In this document: in pieces, positions 1-7,860 of the stretch
Numbering within the stretch: the first letter of the stretch is position 1
Layout of the letters: every line of letters starts with the position of its first letter
Assembly (NCBI RefSeq): GCF_038024105.1
Contig: NZ_CP150661.1
Location: forward strand, 2,747,001 to 2,811,000
Direction of reading: 5' to 3'
Length of the DNA stretch: 64,000 bases
DNA from: Polaribacter butkevichii
GTDB lineage: Bacteria > Bacteroidota > Bacteroidia > Flavobacteriales > Flavobacteriaceae
Notes under the pieces: model-generated
Told to the model about the DNA's origin: nothing
The model's database searches: none
The model's input: the letters and a program-made list of their open reading frames with translations, nothing else
Made by a program: the position numbers and the translations under genes

Positions 1-1603
1 AGAATATGATAAATCATTAGGAAACCATGATCTAAAATTTTTAGCATTAAAAGAAAAAGAAACGAATACCTTTAATAATTTATTTGTTCAAAGACGTGAG
101 TTGTTATCTTTTGAAGTTCCGCAGATTAGTGGAGCAGATGACCTTACATCTATTGGTGCTGCAAGTACTGGTAGAACTCAAGAGTATAAAAGAGTTAGTT
201 ACGCAGCTCGTGCAAACTACAGTTATAAAGATAAATATTTATTAGAAGCAACTATTAGAGCAGATGGTAGTTCTTATTTTGGACCAGATGTTCGTTGGGG
301 TTATTTTCCATCAGTTTCTCTTGGGTGGAACATATCAAAAGAAAACTTTTTAAAAGATAATGAATTTGTTAGAAATTTAAAACTAAGACTTTCTTATAGT
401 GAAACTGGTGTAGATTCAAATGTTGGTAGAACTACTTTCGATTACTTAACTGGTTTTTCAGAATCTCTTGGTAATGTATATTTCCTTGATAACACTGCAA
501 CGCCAATAATTGTAGATCAAGGGTTGGCAAATCCATTTATTACTTGGGAGCAAACAAAACTTTATAATGCCGGTTTAGATTTTAGTTTTTTAAATGGACA
601 ACTATATGGTAGTGTAGATGTTTTTTATAGACTAAGAGAAGGCTTATTAAGAAGACCAATACAAGGTTTTCCATCAACTTTTGGAGCTAATTTACCTCTA
701 ACAAATTTAGATAGTAGAAGCAATCGTGGTTTTGATCTTTCTTTAGGATATAAAGGTAGAGTTGGAGAAGATTTTACATTTACATTAAATGGAAATGTTG
801 GATTGGCTAGAGAAAAATTTGAAAAAGTAGAGGAAGAAATTGATGAAACCAATCCTATTGATGTTAAGTATAATAAAAGAGAAGGAAGGTTTGTTAATGA
901 AACAGTATTTGGTTATGTATCTGATGGATTATTTCAAAATCAATTAGAGGTAGATGACTATTTAAATCAATACACATTAGAAGACCTTAATGGTTCGCCT
1001 CAACTTGGAGATATAAGATATAAAGATGTAAATGGTGATAATATTATAAATCAAGAAGATAGAGAACAGTTAGGTTTTGGTACTTTTCCAGAAATGACTT
1101 TTGCATTAGCTACTAATTTTAAATACAAAAATTTTGGTTTAAACTTATTATGGCAAGGTGCAACTCGTTTTAATTTAAGTATTGCAACTCAGGCAAGAAA
1201 TCCTTTTGATAATGAACGTGTACCACTCCAAATACATACACAATATAGTTTTTATCAAGACCCTGAAAATCCAGGTCAAAATGGAAACCCTAATGCTCAA
1301 CTACCAGCTTTTGGTAGAAATGGTGCTCGTGCTTGGAATAATAATTTTTCAGATTTTTGGTACAAAGATGCAACATACTTAAGATTAAAAACAGCAAGTA
1401 TCAATTATTCGATTCCTAAAAATATTTTAGAAAAAACAGGAATGAATAAATGTGAATTATATGTGTCTGCCGATAATTTATTGATGTTTAATAAGTTAGG
1501 TATATTTAGTGACATAATCGATCCTGAGGCTGCAGCTAATAATGATGGTTTTACTTTACCAACATTACGTACAGTTACTTTAGGTATAAAAATAGGATTA
1601 TAA
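1..1603 (+). CDS. SusC-like TonB-dependent outer-membrane receptor, 5' part missing
   Basis: The reading frame is open from base 2 to the stop at 1603, so this is the C-terminal ~533 residues of a gene that begins before the window; the TTG at 101 is not a real start. What remains is the beta-barrel: repeated aromatic strands, RADGSSYFGPDVRWGYFPSV, and the typical SusC end in which DIRYKDVNGD precedes the last strands and the chain closes on TVTLGIKIGL. SusC proteins import oligosaccharides across the outer membrane using TonB energy, with a SusD lid. The next gene (24 bases on) is its SusD partner. The plug and N-terminal carboxypeptidase-like domain are not visible. Family assignment is firm; the substrate is not readable from the barrel. 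Confidence 0.93.
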   Translation, partial: EYDKSLGNHDLKFLALKEKETNTFNNLFVQRRELLSFEVPQISGADDLTSIGAASTGRTQEYKRVSYAARANYSYKDKYLLEATIRADGSSYFGPDVRWGYFPSVSLGWNISKENFLKDNEFVRNLKLRLSYSETGVDSNVGRTTFDYLTGFSESLGNVYFLDNTATPIIVDQGLANPFITWEQTKLYNAGLDFSFLNGQLYGSVDVFYRLREGLLRRPIQGFPSTFGANLPLTNLDSRSNRGFDLSLGYKGRVGEDFTFTLNGNVGLAREKFEKVEEEIDETNPIDVKYNKREGRFVNETVFGYVSDGLFQNQLEVDDYLNQYTLEDLNGSPQLGDIRYKDVNGDNIINQEDREQLGFGTFPEMTFALATNFKYKNFGLNLLWQGATRFNLSIATQARNPFDNERVPLQIHTQYSFYQDPENPGQNGNPNAQLPAFGRNGARAWNNNFSDFWYKDATYLRLKTASINYSIPKNILEKTGMNKCELYVSADNLLMFNKLGIFSDIIDPEAAANNDGFTLPTLRTVTLGIKIGL

Positions 1604-1627
1604 AATAATAAAATAACAAATAACAAT

Positions 1628-3388
1628 ATGAGAAAATTTATAATTTTTTTAGCAATTTGTCTTACAACTTTCAGCTGTAATGATGATTTAAATGTAGAGC
1701 CAGATTTTTTATCTGAGAGTTCTGTCTTTGAAGATAAAGCTTTAACAGAGGCATATATGTCACAGATTTATGAATCTATGCAGTTTATGAATACTACTTC
1801 TTTTGGGCAAACAAATATGGGCCTTATTAGTGCAATTGGTGCAGAGGCTATTGCTTTTGCTAATTGGCAAGCACCAAACCAAGCTTTTTTAAGAACCTAT
1901 TCTCAACAAAATGGGGCAGGTACACTTGGCTACTGGGCTTATGGGGCAGTAAGGCAAAGTAATTTTATTATCGAAAATATTGTCAATAGTAAAGCTTTTG
2001 AGAAAGAATATATTGATAAAAAAATACTGGAAGCAAGATTTTTAAGAGCTTATATCTATTTTGATATGGTAAAAAGATATGGAGGTGTCCCGTTAATAAC
2101 AAAGGTTCAAAAAGCAGATGACCCTGAAGAAGAATTGTTTCCAAAGCGTGCAAAAGAACAAGAAATATATGATTTTATTTATACGGAACTTAATGATATT
2201 ATAGGTAAGTTTTCTAATGATAGAACAGGAGCAGAAGGTAGAGTTGATAAATATACAGCTCTAGCACTACAAAGTAGAGCAATGCTTTATGCAGCGAGTA
2301 TAGCAAAATTTGGTGAAGTTGATTTAGATGCTGTTGTTGGTATTAATTCATCTTTAACAGAGCAGTATTATAAAAGAAGTTACGACGCTTCTGTGGCTTT
2401 AGAGAAAAGTGGAGTATTTAGTCTTTATAATGCAAGTCCAAGTGACAAAGTGAAAAATTTTGGAGATTTATTTTTAACAGATGGTTTAGGTAATCCAGAG
2501 GTAATTTTTGCAGAAGTATACGAGCCAATAGTAAGAGGTCATAATTTAGATTACTTAGCGCATCCAGATGGTTTTAATACTACCTGGAACTCTAATTTCC
2601 CTGTACTGTATGATTTTGCTGAGTTATTTGAGTATAAAGATGGAAGACAAAATGTACCAAGATCTATGCTTACAGCAAATAATGATTGGGATATAAAAGA
2701 TTTTTTCGGAGAAAAAGATCCTAGATTTGTAGCTTCAGTATTTTTTCCTCAAACTAGTTGGAGGGGAGAAGAAGTTTACTTTCATACAAACACTACTTAC
2801 ACTTTAAACGGACAAGTTGTAACAACAAATCAAGGTAATATAGACGTAAATGGTGCTACTTGGCCTGCATCTGGACCTGCAAGATCTATTAGAAATACAT
2901 CTCTTCTATTAAGAAAAAGGTTAGATCCAAATTTACCACTTTCTGGTGTTATTGAGTTAGGGTCTGGGCAAGATTTTTTTGTATTTAGATATGGTGAAAT
3001 CCTTCTTAATAAAGCGGAAGCTGCTTTTTATTTAAATAATAGTGGAGAAGCTCTAGATGCCATTAATAAAATTAGAGATCGTGCTGGTATGCCTCTTAGA
3101 ACTATTGCTACAGAAGAAAACATTAGGTTAGAAAGACAAGTAGAATTAGCTTTTGAAGACCATAGGTTTTGGGATTTAGTTAGATGGAGAACAGCAGTTG
3201 AAGAAATGGATGGAGTAAGGATGTCTGGATTGGTTTTTAGGTATAATTTAGATACAGATAGATATGTGATTACTTTAAAAAATGCAGAAACTCAAACAAG
3301 AATATTTGGAAAAGAACGTTATTATTTGCCAATCTCACAAGGACTTATAAGTGATAATGAAAATTTAGTACAAAATCCAGGTTATTAA
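1628..3388 (+). CDS. SusD/RagB-family surface glycan-binding lipoprotein
   Basis: This 586-residue protein begins with a lipoprotein signal peptide whose lipobox ends at Cys17 (LTTFSC), followed by the SusD N-terminal helical region and the usual C-terminal signature: FRYGEILLNKAEA, AINKIRDRAGMP, and FEDHRFWDLVRWR near residues 455-530. The very end, YYLPISQGLISDNENLVQNPGY, is the standard SusD tail (last residues NENLVQNPGY). SusD proteins sit on the outer leaflet and close over the SusC pore to capture glycan. It follows the partial SusC by 24 bases and is surely co-transcribed with it. A hairpin after the stop may end this SusCD unit. Confidence 0.95.
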   Translation: MRKFIIFLAICLTTFSCNDDLNVEPDFLSESSVFEDKALTEAYMSQIYESMQFMNTTSFGQTNMGLISAIGAEAIAFANWQAPNQAFLRTYSQQNGAGTLGYWAYGAVRQSNFIIENIVNSKAFEKEYIDKKILEARFLRAYIYFDMVKRYGGVPLITKVQKADDPEEELFPKRAKEQEIYDFIYTELNDIIGKFSNDRTGAEGRVDKYTALALQSRAMLYAASIAKFGEVDLDAVVGINSSLTEQYYKRSYDASVALEKSGVFSLYNASPSDKVKNFGDLFLTDGLGNPEVIFAEVYEPIVRGHNLDYLAHPDGFNTTWNSNFPVLYDFAELFEYKDGRQNVPRSMLTANNDWDIKDFFGEKDPRFVASVFFPQTSWRGEEVYFHTNTTYTLNGQVVTTNQGNIDVNGATWPASGPARSIRNTSLLLRKRLDPNLPLSGVIELGSGQDFFVFRYGEILLNKAEAAFYLNNSGEALDAINKIRDRAGMPLRTIATEENIRLERQVELAFEDHRFWDLVRWRTAVEEMDGVRMSGLVFRYNLDTDRYVITLKNAETQTRIFGKERYYLPISQGLISDNENLVQNPGY

Positions 3389-3427
3389 TAATAACTAAAA
3401 AGTAATGAAAATAGTTTTTTGAGATAT

Positions 3428-3474
3428 AAAATTCCATCATTTAAAATTACTTAGATTGATGGAGTTTTATTTTT
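3428..3474 (+). terminator. Probable Rho-independent terminator after susD
   Basis: The arms AAAATTCCATCA (3428-3439) and TGATGGAGTTTT (3457-3468) pair over about 12 bases with one G-T wobble, and a T-rich run follows. It lies 40 bases after the susD stop, so the first SusCD pair probably ends here. The loop of about 17 bases is larger than ideal. Confidence 0.55.
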
Positions 3475-3655
3475 ATAAATTACGTTACAATTAAATTTTA
3501 AAACCTAACAATTTAGGTGCAATGTTATAATATATTTAGATTTCATCTTTTTAAATAAGTTTAATAGTTTAAGTAATATTATCTATGTTTCAACAGATAT
3601 AAGGTATTTTAAGAACACTTATTTAATCTAAATTTGTAAGTAAATCATTTTATTT

Positions 3656-3993
3656 ATGATAGTAAATACTTTCAAATATAAAACAAGTTATGTTTTTTGT
3701 TTTCTAATACTGTCTGTTTCAAATGGTTTAACCTTACAGGTTTTAGATATTGAGATTGATAAAAATAAAAAGTATCAAAAAATAAAAAGATGTGGAGTTT
3801 CAGGTATTTGGCTTTGTTAATTTGTTGGTTTGAATTGGCTTAATGAAAAATAGCAGAACTATCATTTAGTAAAGAATTAGTTAATTATAGTGATACAGAT
3901 AAACAAGTTCAATTTTAAAATTTTTATCTAAATAAAATGTACGTCACTTCAGGTGATAAAAATTTAGAATTAACCAAAGTAGTAGTATTATAA
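3656..3993 (+). pseudogene. Eroded remnant of a secreted glycosidase (possibly GH30-like)
   Basis: This lies in the 639-base gap between susD and the first sulfatase. From ATG 3656 a 54-codon frame gives a signal-peptide-like start, then IDKNKKYQKIKRCGVSGIW, which resembles the N-terminal strand of GH30-type enzymes (compare HQTIEGWGVSLAWW in the intact GH30 at 18845). It stops at 3820. In another frame, 3850-3993 reads ELSFSKELVNYSD and, after a stop at about 3913, YVTSGDKNLELTKVVVL, which resembles a C-terminal beta-sandwich end of such enzymes. The middle (the whole catalytic barrel) is missing. I infer a gene that lost its centre and gained stops; the exact family is uncertain. Nothing else is visible in this gap apart from the terminator. 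Confidence 0.45.
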
Positions 3994-4027
3994 CTATAAA
4001 AGAAAAATCAATTAACACAATAATAGG

Positions 4028-5653
4028 ATGTCAAAGAATATAAATATGAATGCAATTTTAAATAAGAAATTTGAGTTGATTTTGTGCCTTTTTTTTACAG
4101 TGATTATTTTAAACGCTTGTAAGACAAAAGGCACTATTTCAAAAGAAGAAAAGAAAAGACCTAATATTCTTTTTATTGTGGCAGATGATCTAGGTGCGCA
4201 TGATTTAAGTTATGCAGGAAGTACTTATTATGAAACACCAAATATAGATGCAATTGCAAACGAAGGTGTAGAATTTACACAAGGGTATGCAGCTGCCCAA
4301 GTATGTAGCCCTTCAAGAGCAAGTTTAATGACGGGTCAACATACAGCAAGACATGGTGTTACTGATTGGATTGGCGCTCTAACAGGCGAGACTTGGGGTG
4401 AAAGAAAAAACACAAAAGTTTTACCACCAGAATACGTACACGCAATTTCAGAAGATAATATTACCATAGCAGAAGCATTTAAAGCAGATGGTTACAAAAC
4501 ATTTTTTGCAGGAAAATGGCATATTGGAGACGTTCCTTACTCTCCAGAAAACAATGGTTTTGAAATTAACATTGGTGGTTGGGAAGTTGGTAGCCCAAAA
4601 GGAGGCTATTATGCACCTTGGAGCAATCCAAAATTAGATTATAAATATAAGGGCGAAAACTTAACAAAAAGACTGGCTTTAGAAACCGCAGACTTTATGT
4701 CTGATAATAAAGACGAGCCATTTTTTGCATTTTTATCTTTCTATGCAGTTCATGGTCCAATAGAAACTACGCAAGAAAAATGGAATAAATATAGAAACAA
4801 GGCAGAAGCGCAAGGAATACCAGAAAAAGGTTTTGAAATGGAGCGTATTTTGCCAATAAGAACTGTTCAAGATAATCCTGTTTATGCAGGTTTAGTAGAA
4901 TCTATGGATGATGCTGTAGGTGTTGTTTTAAATAGATTAAAAGAATTAGGTTTAGATAAAAACACAATTATAGTTTTTACTTCAGATAATGGAGGTGTTG
5001 CAAGTGGAGATGCTTTTTCTACTACAAATTTTCCATTAAGAGGAGGAAAAGGTTATCAATGGGAAGGTGGTATTAGAGAGCCATATTTAATTAAAGCCCC
5101 AATGTTAAAAAATTCTCCAAAAGCCATTAGCTACCCAGTTTCTGGTGTAGATTTTTATCCTACGCTTTTAGATTTAGCTGGTGTAGCACTAAACCCTAAG
5201 CAAATTATAGATGGTGTTAGTTTAGTGCCTTTATTAAAAGGAGAATCTTTAGAGGATAGAGCCTTATTTTGGCATTATCCACATTATGGAAATCAAGGAG
5301 GTGAGCCAGTAAGTATTATCAGGAAAAATGAATTTAAATTGATTCATTATTATGAAGATGGAAAAGATGAATTATATAATTTAAATACTGATCCTAAAGA
5401 ATTAAATGATGTTTCTTCTTCAAATTTAGAAATAACAAAAAAATTAAGAGCAGAATTAGATGAGTATCTAAAAAATGTAGATGCAAAAGTACCTACTACA
5501 AATAAAAACTACGATGCAAAAAAAGCTACTGAATTGCAAGAAAATAGAAAAACGAAAATGATGCAAAGTTTAGAAAAGCAACGTAAAGATTTTTTAAAGA
5601 AAGACTTTAAACCAAATGAAGATTGGTATAACAGTAGTTTAACCAAAGACTAA
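4028..5653 (+). CDS. S1-family (formylglycine) sulfatase, lipoprotein
   Basis: This is a 541-residue arylsulfatase-superfamily enzyme. The signal peptide has a lipobox ending at Cys31 (IILNAC), so it is probably lipid-anchored. The N-terminal metal site is NILFIVADDLGAHDLSY. The formylglycine motif CSPSRASLMTGQ has its Cys at residue 93, to be oxidised by a maturase not encoded here. FAGKWHIGD, FTSDNGG and the C-terminal small subdomain complete the family pattern. It would remove sulfate esters from a glycan; the S1 subfamily and the position attacked cannot be set by eye. The start at 4028 is followed by another Met at residue 7 (4046), and both give a workable signal peptide. It precedes the MFS transporter by 29 bases, opening a run of closely spaced genes that reaches 16929. 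Confidence 0.95.
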   Translation: MSKNINMNAILNKKFELILCLFFTVIILNACKTKGTISKEEKKRPNILFIVADDLGAHDLSYAGSTYYETPNIDAIANEGVEFTQGYAAAQVCSPSRASLMTGQHTARHGVTDWIGALTGETWGERKNTKVLPPEYVHAISEDNITIAEAFKADGYKTFFAGKWHIGDVPYSPENNGFEINIGGWEVGSPKGGYYAPWSNPKLDYKYKGENLTKRLALETADFMSDNKDEPFFAFLSFYAVHGPIETTQEKWNKYRNKAEAQGIPEKGFEMERILPIRTVQDNPVYAGLVESMDDAVGVVLNRLKELGLDKNTIIVFTSDNGGVASGDAFSTTNFPLRGGKGYQWEGGIREPYLIKAPMLKNSPKAISYPVSGVDFYPTLLDLAGVALNPKQIIDGVSLVPLLKGESLEDRALFWHYPHYGNQGGEPVSIIRKNEFKLIHYYEDGKDELYNLNTDPKELNDVSSSNLEITKKLRAELDEYLKNVDAKVPTTNKNYDAKKATELQENRKTKMMQSLEKQRKDFLKKDFKPNEDWYNSSLTKD

Positions 5654-5682
5654 ATCATTAATACGAATTATTAAAATAAATT

Positions 5683-7098
5683 ATGGAAATCAATCACCAA
5701 ACACAAACAGAAAGTAATAAATTTAATTTTAGATACTTGCTTTTTTTAGCATTAGCTTCTGCAATGGGAGGATTTTTATTCGGTTATGACTGGGTGGTAA
5801 TTGGTGGTGCAAAACCATTTTACGAGTTATATTTCGATATTAGTTCTATGCCAACTCTACAAGGCTGGGCAATGAGTAGTGCTTTAATAGGTTGTATTTT
5901 CGGAGCCATAATTTCGGGTTTTGTTGCAGATCGTTTTGGACGTAAAAATCCTTTAATTTTTGCAGCTGTATTGTTTACATTATCTGCTTTTGGTACTGGT
6001 TATGTAGATAGTTTTACACCCTTTATTTTTTATAGATTATTAGGTGGTTTAGGTATTGGGTTGGCTTCTACATTATCACCAATGTATATCGCAGAAATTG
6101 CACCAGCAAAGTATAGGGGGCAATTTGTTGCTATTAATCAACTTACCTTAGTAATTGGGATTTTAGTAGCACAAATAGCTAATTTTTTAATTTCAGATCC
6201 TGTTTTAGATGAAGCTACTATGCTATATTCTTGGAATGGTCAAACTGGTTGGAGATGGATGTTTTGGGCAGAATTAATTCCAGCTATCTTATTCTTTGTG
6301 TTAATGTTTTTAGTTCCTAAAAGTCCTCGTTTTTTAATGAAAATGAATAATGTAGTTGCAGCTAAAAAAGTATTAGCTAAAATTGGAGGAAATTCTTATG
6401 CAGAAGAGGAAATTAAAAATATTGCTTTAACCCTAAAAGAAAGTAGAAGTGTTAAAATTAAATTTTCATATTTTAAAAGTCCTAAAGTAAAACCCATTTT
6501 AATTATAGGTATTGTTTTGGCAATTTTTCAACAATGGTGTGGAATAAATATCATTTTTAATTATGCTGAAGAAATTTTTACAGCTGCTGGTTATAGTGTT
6601 GGAGATATGTTATTCAATATTGTAATTACCGGAAGTGTAAATCTAATTTTTACCATAATTGCAATGAGAACAGTAGATAGCTGGGGTAGAAGAAAATTAA
6701 TGCTTTTTGGTTCTATTGGTTTAGGGGTTGTATATGCTATTTTAGGGGCTGCTTATTATATGCAGTATACAGGTTGGCCTGTTTTGGTATTGGTATTAAC
6801 AGCAATAGCTATTTATTCGATGTCTTTAGCACCAATTACTTGGGTTGTTTTGTCAGAGATTTTTCCAAATAAAATAAGAGGAGTTGCAATGTCTATAGCA
6901 ACATTTTCATTATGGGTTGCATCCTTTATATTAACATTCACTTTTCCAATATTAAATGATGCTTTAGGTGCTTCTGGTACTTTTTGGGTATATAGTATTA
7001 TTTGTGTTTTAGGTTTTTTATTCATCAAAAAGAAATTACCAGAAACCAAAGGAAAAAGTTTAGAAGAAATTGAAGCAGAATTAACAAAAGACAAGTAA
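5683..7098 (+). CDS. MFS sugar-porter family transporter
   Basis: This 471-residue inner-membrane protein has about 12 hydrophobic segments. Sugar-porter marks are present: DRFGRKNP after TM2, GGLGIGLASTLSPMYIAEIAP in the TM4-5 region, PKSPRFL before the central loop, GRRKLMLFG in the second half, and the family tail PETKGKSLEEIEAEL. QQWCGINIIFNY matches the QQxxGxNxxxYY-type motif of TM7. It most likely carries a monosaccharide released by the PUL (galactose or a similar sugar, by context only) into the cytoplasm by proton symport. It sits between a sulfatase and an SGNH hydrolase, 6 bases before the latter. Confidence 0.93.
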   Translation: MEINHQTQTESNKFNFRYLLFLALASAMGGFLFGYDWVVIGGAKPFYELYFDISSMPTLQGWAMSSALIGCIFGAIISGFVADRFGRKNPLIFAAVLFTLSAFGTGYVDSFTPFIFYRLLGGLGIGLASTLSPMYIAEIAPAKYRGQFVAINQLTLVIGILVAQIANFLISDPVLDEATMLYSWNGQTGWRWMFWAELIPAILFFVLMFLVPKSPRFLMKMNNVVAAKKVLAKIGGNSYAEEEIKNIALTLKESRSVKIKFSYFKSPKVKPILIIGIVLAIFQQWCGINIIFNYAEEIFTAAGYSVGDMLFNIVITGSVNLIFTIIAMRTVDSWGRRKLMLFGSIGLGVVYAILGAAYYMQYTGWPVLVLVLTAIAIYSMSLAPITWVVLSEIFPNKIRGVAMSIATFSLWVASFILTFTFPILNDALGASGTFWVYSIICVLGFLFIKKKLPETKGKSLEEIEAELTKDK

Positions 7099-7104
7099 AA
7101 TACA

Positions 7105-7848
7105 ATGATATTCAGTTTAAAAAAATCAACAATAATTTTTTGTATGGGCCTTTTATTAAGCATCAATTTTGCTTGTGCTCAACAAAAAAATAACATATCT
7201 ATAAATCAGATAAAAGTTGAAACCTATTTAGATTCAATCAAAGTTAAATTGATGAAAAAGTGGCCAAATAATAAGTCTGTAAATTTAGTTTTTCATGGAC
7301 ATTCTGTACCAACAGGATATACTACCAAAGGTGTTGTAGATCGTTTAAGCGCATATCCTTTTAGAACTTTAAAAAAGGTAAATGATTATTATCCTTACTC
7401 TGTAGTAAATACAATTACAACGTCTATTGGTGGTGAGCAATCAGAACAAGGGGCAAAAAGATTTAAAGAAGAAGTTTTAAGCTACAGGCCAGATGTACTT
7501 TTTATAGACTATGCTTTAAATGACAGAGGAATAGGTTTAGAAAGAGCAAAAATAGCTTGGGAACAAATGATTGTTGAAGCACTAGAGTATGGTACAAAAG
7601 TAATTTTATTAACTCCAACCCCAGATTTAAGAGAAGATATTTCATCCGAAGAAACAAAACTAGCAAAACATAGTGCTCAAATTAGAGCACTGGCAAAAAA
7701 ATATAATGTTGGTTTAATTGATAGTTATGTACTATTTAAAAAATTAGCAGAAAAACAACCTTTAGTTGGTTATATGTCTCAAAACAATCATATAAATCAG
7801 AAAGGACATCAATTTGTAGCAGATGTAATTTTTGAATATTTTAAATAA
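7105..7848 (+). CDS. Secreted SGNH/GDSL-type hydrolase, probable carbohydrate esterase
   Basis: The protein has 247 residues with an N-terminal signal peptide (cleavage near CACAQQ, residues 24-26). SGNH blocks are visible but altered. Block I reads FHGHSVPTGY with the candidate nucleophile Ser67, His standing where GDS enzymes have Asp. Block II Gly lies in TSIGGEQS, block III is ALNDRG with Asn139, and block V is NNHINQKGH with the candidate catalytic His229. The Asp usually three residues before that His is Gln here. A homologous domain forms the C-terminal half of the protein at 56017-57336. Family members often remove acetyl groups from glycans; the substrate is inferred. It is spaced 6 and 12 bases from its neighbours, so it is in the same operon. 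Confidence 0.82.
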   Translation: MIFSLKKSTIIFCMGLLLSINFACAQQKNNISINQIKVETYLDSIKVKLMKKWPNNKSVNLVFHGHSVPTGYTTKGVVDRLSAYPFRTLKKVNDYYPYSVVNTITTSIGGEQSEQGAKRFKEEVLSYRPDVLFIDYALNDRGIGLERAKIAWEQMIVEALEYGTKVILLTPTPDLREDISSEETKLAKHSAQIRALAKKYNVGLIDSYVLFKKLAEKQPLVGYMSQNNHINQKGHQFVADVIFEYFK

Positions 7849-7860
7849 ATTAATTATAAT

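Noticed and set aside
101..1603. Complete gene starting at TTG 101
   Set aside because: The frame is open to the window edge and the protein lacks the SusC N-terminal domains, so it is a 5'-partial gene.
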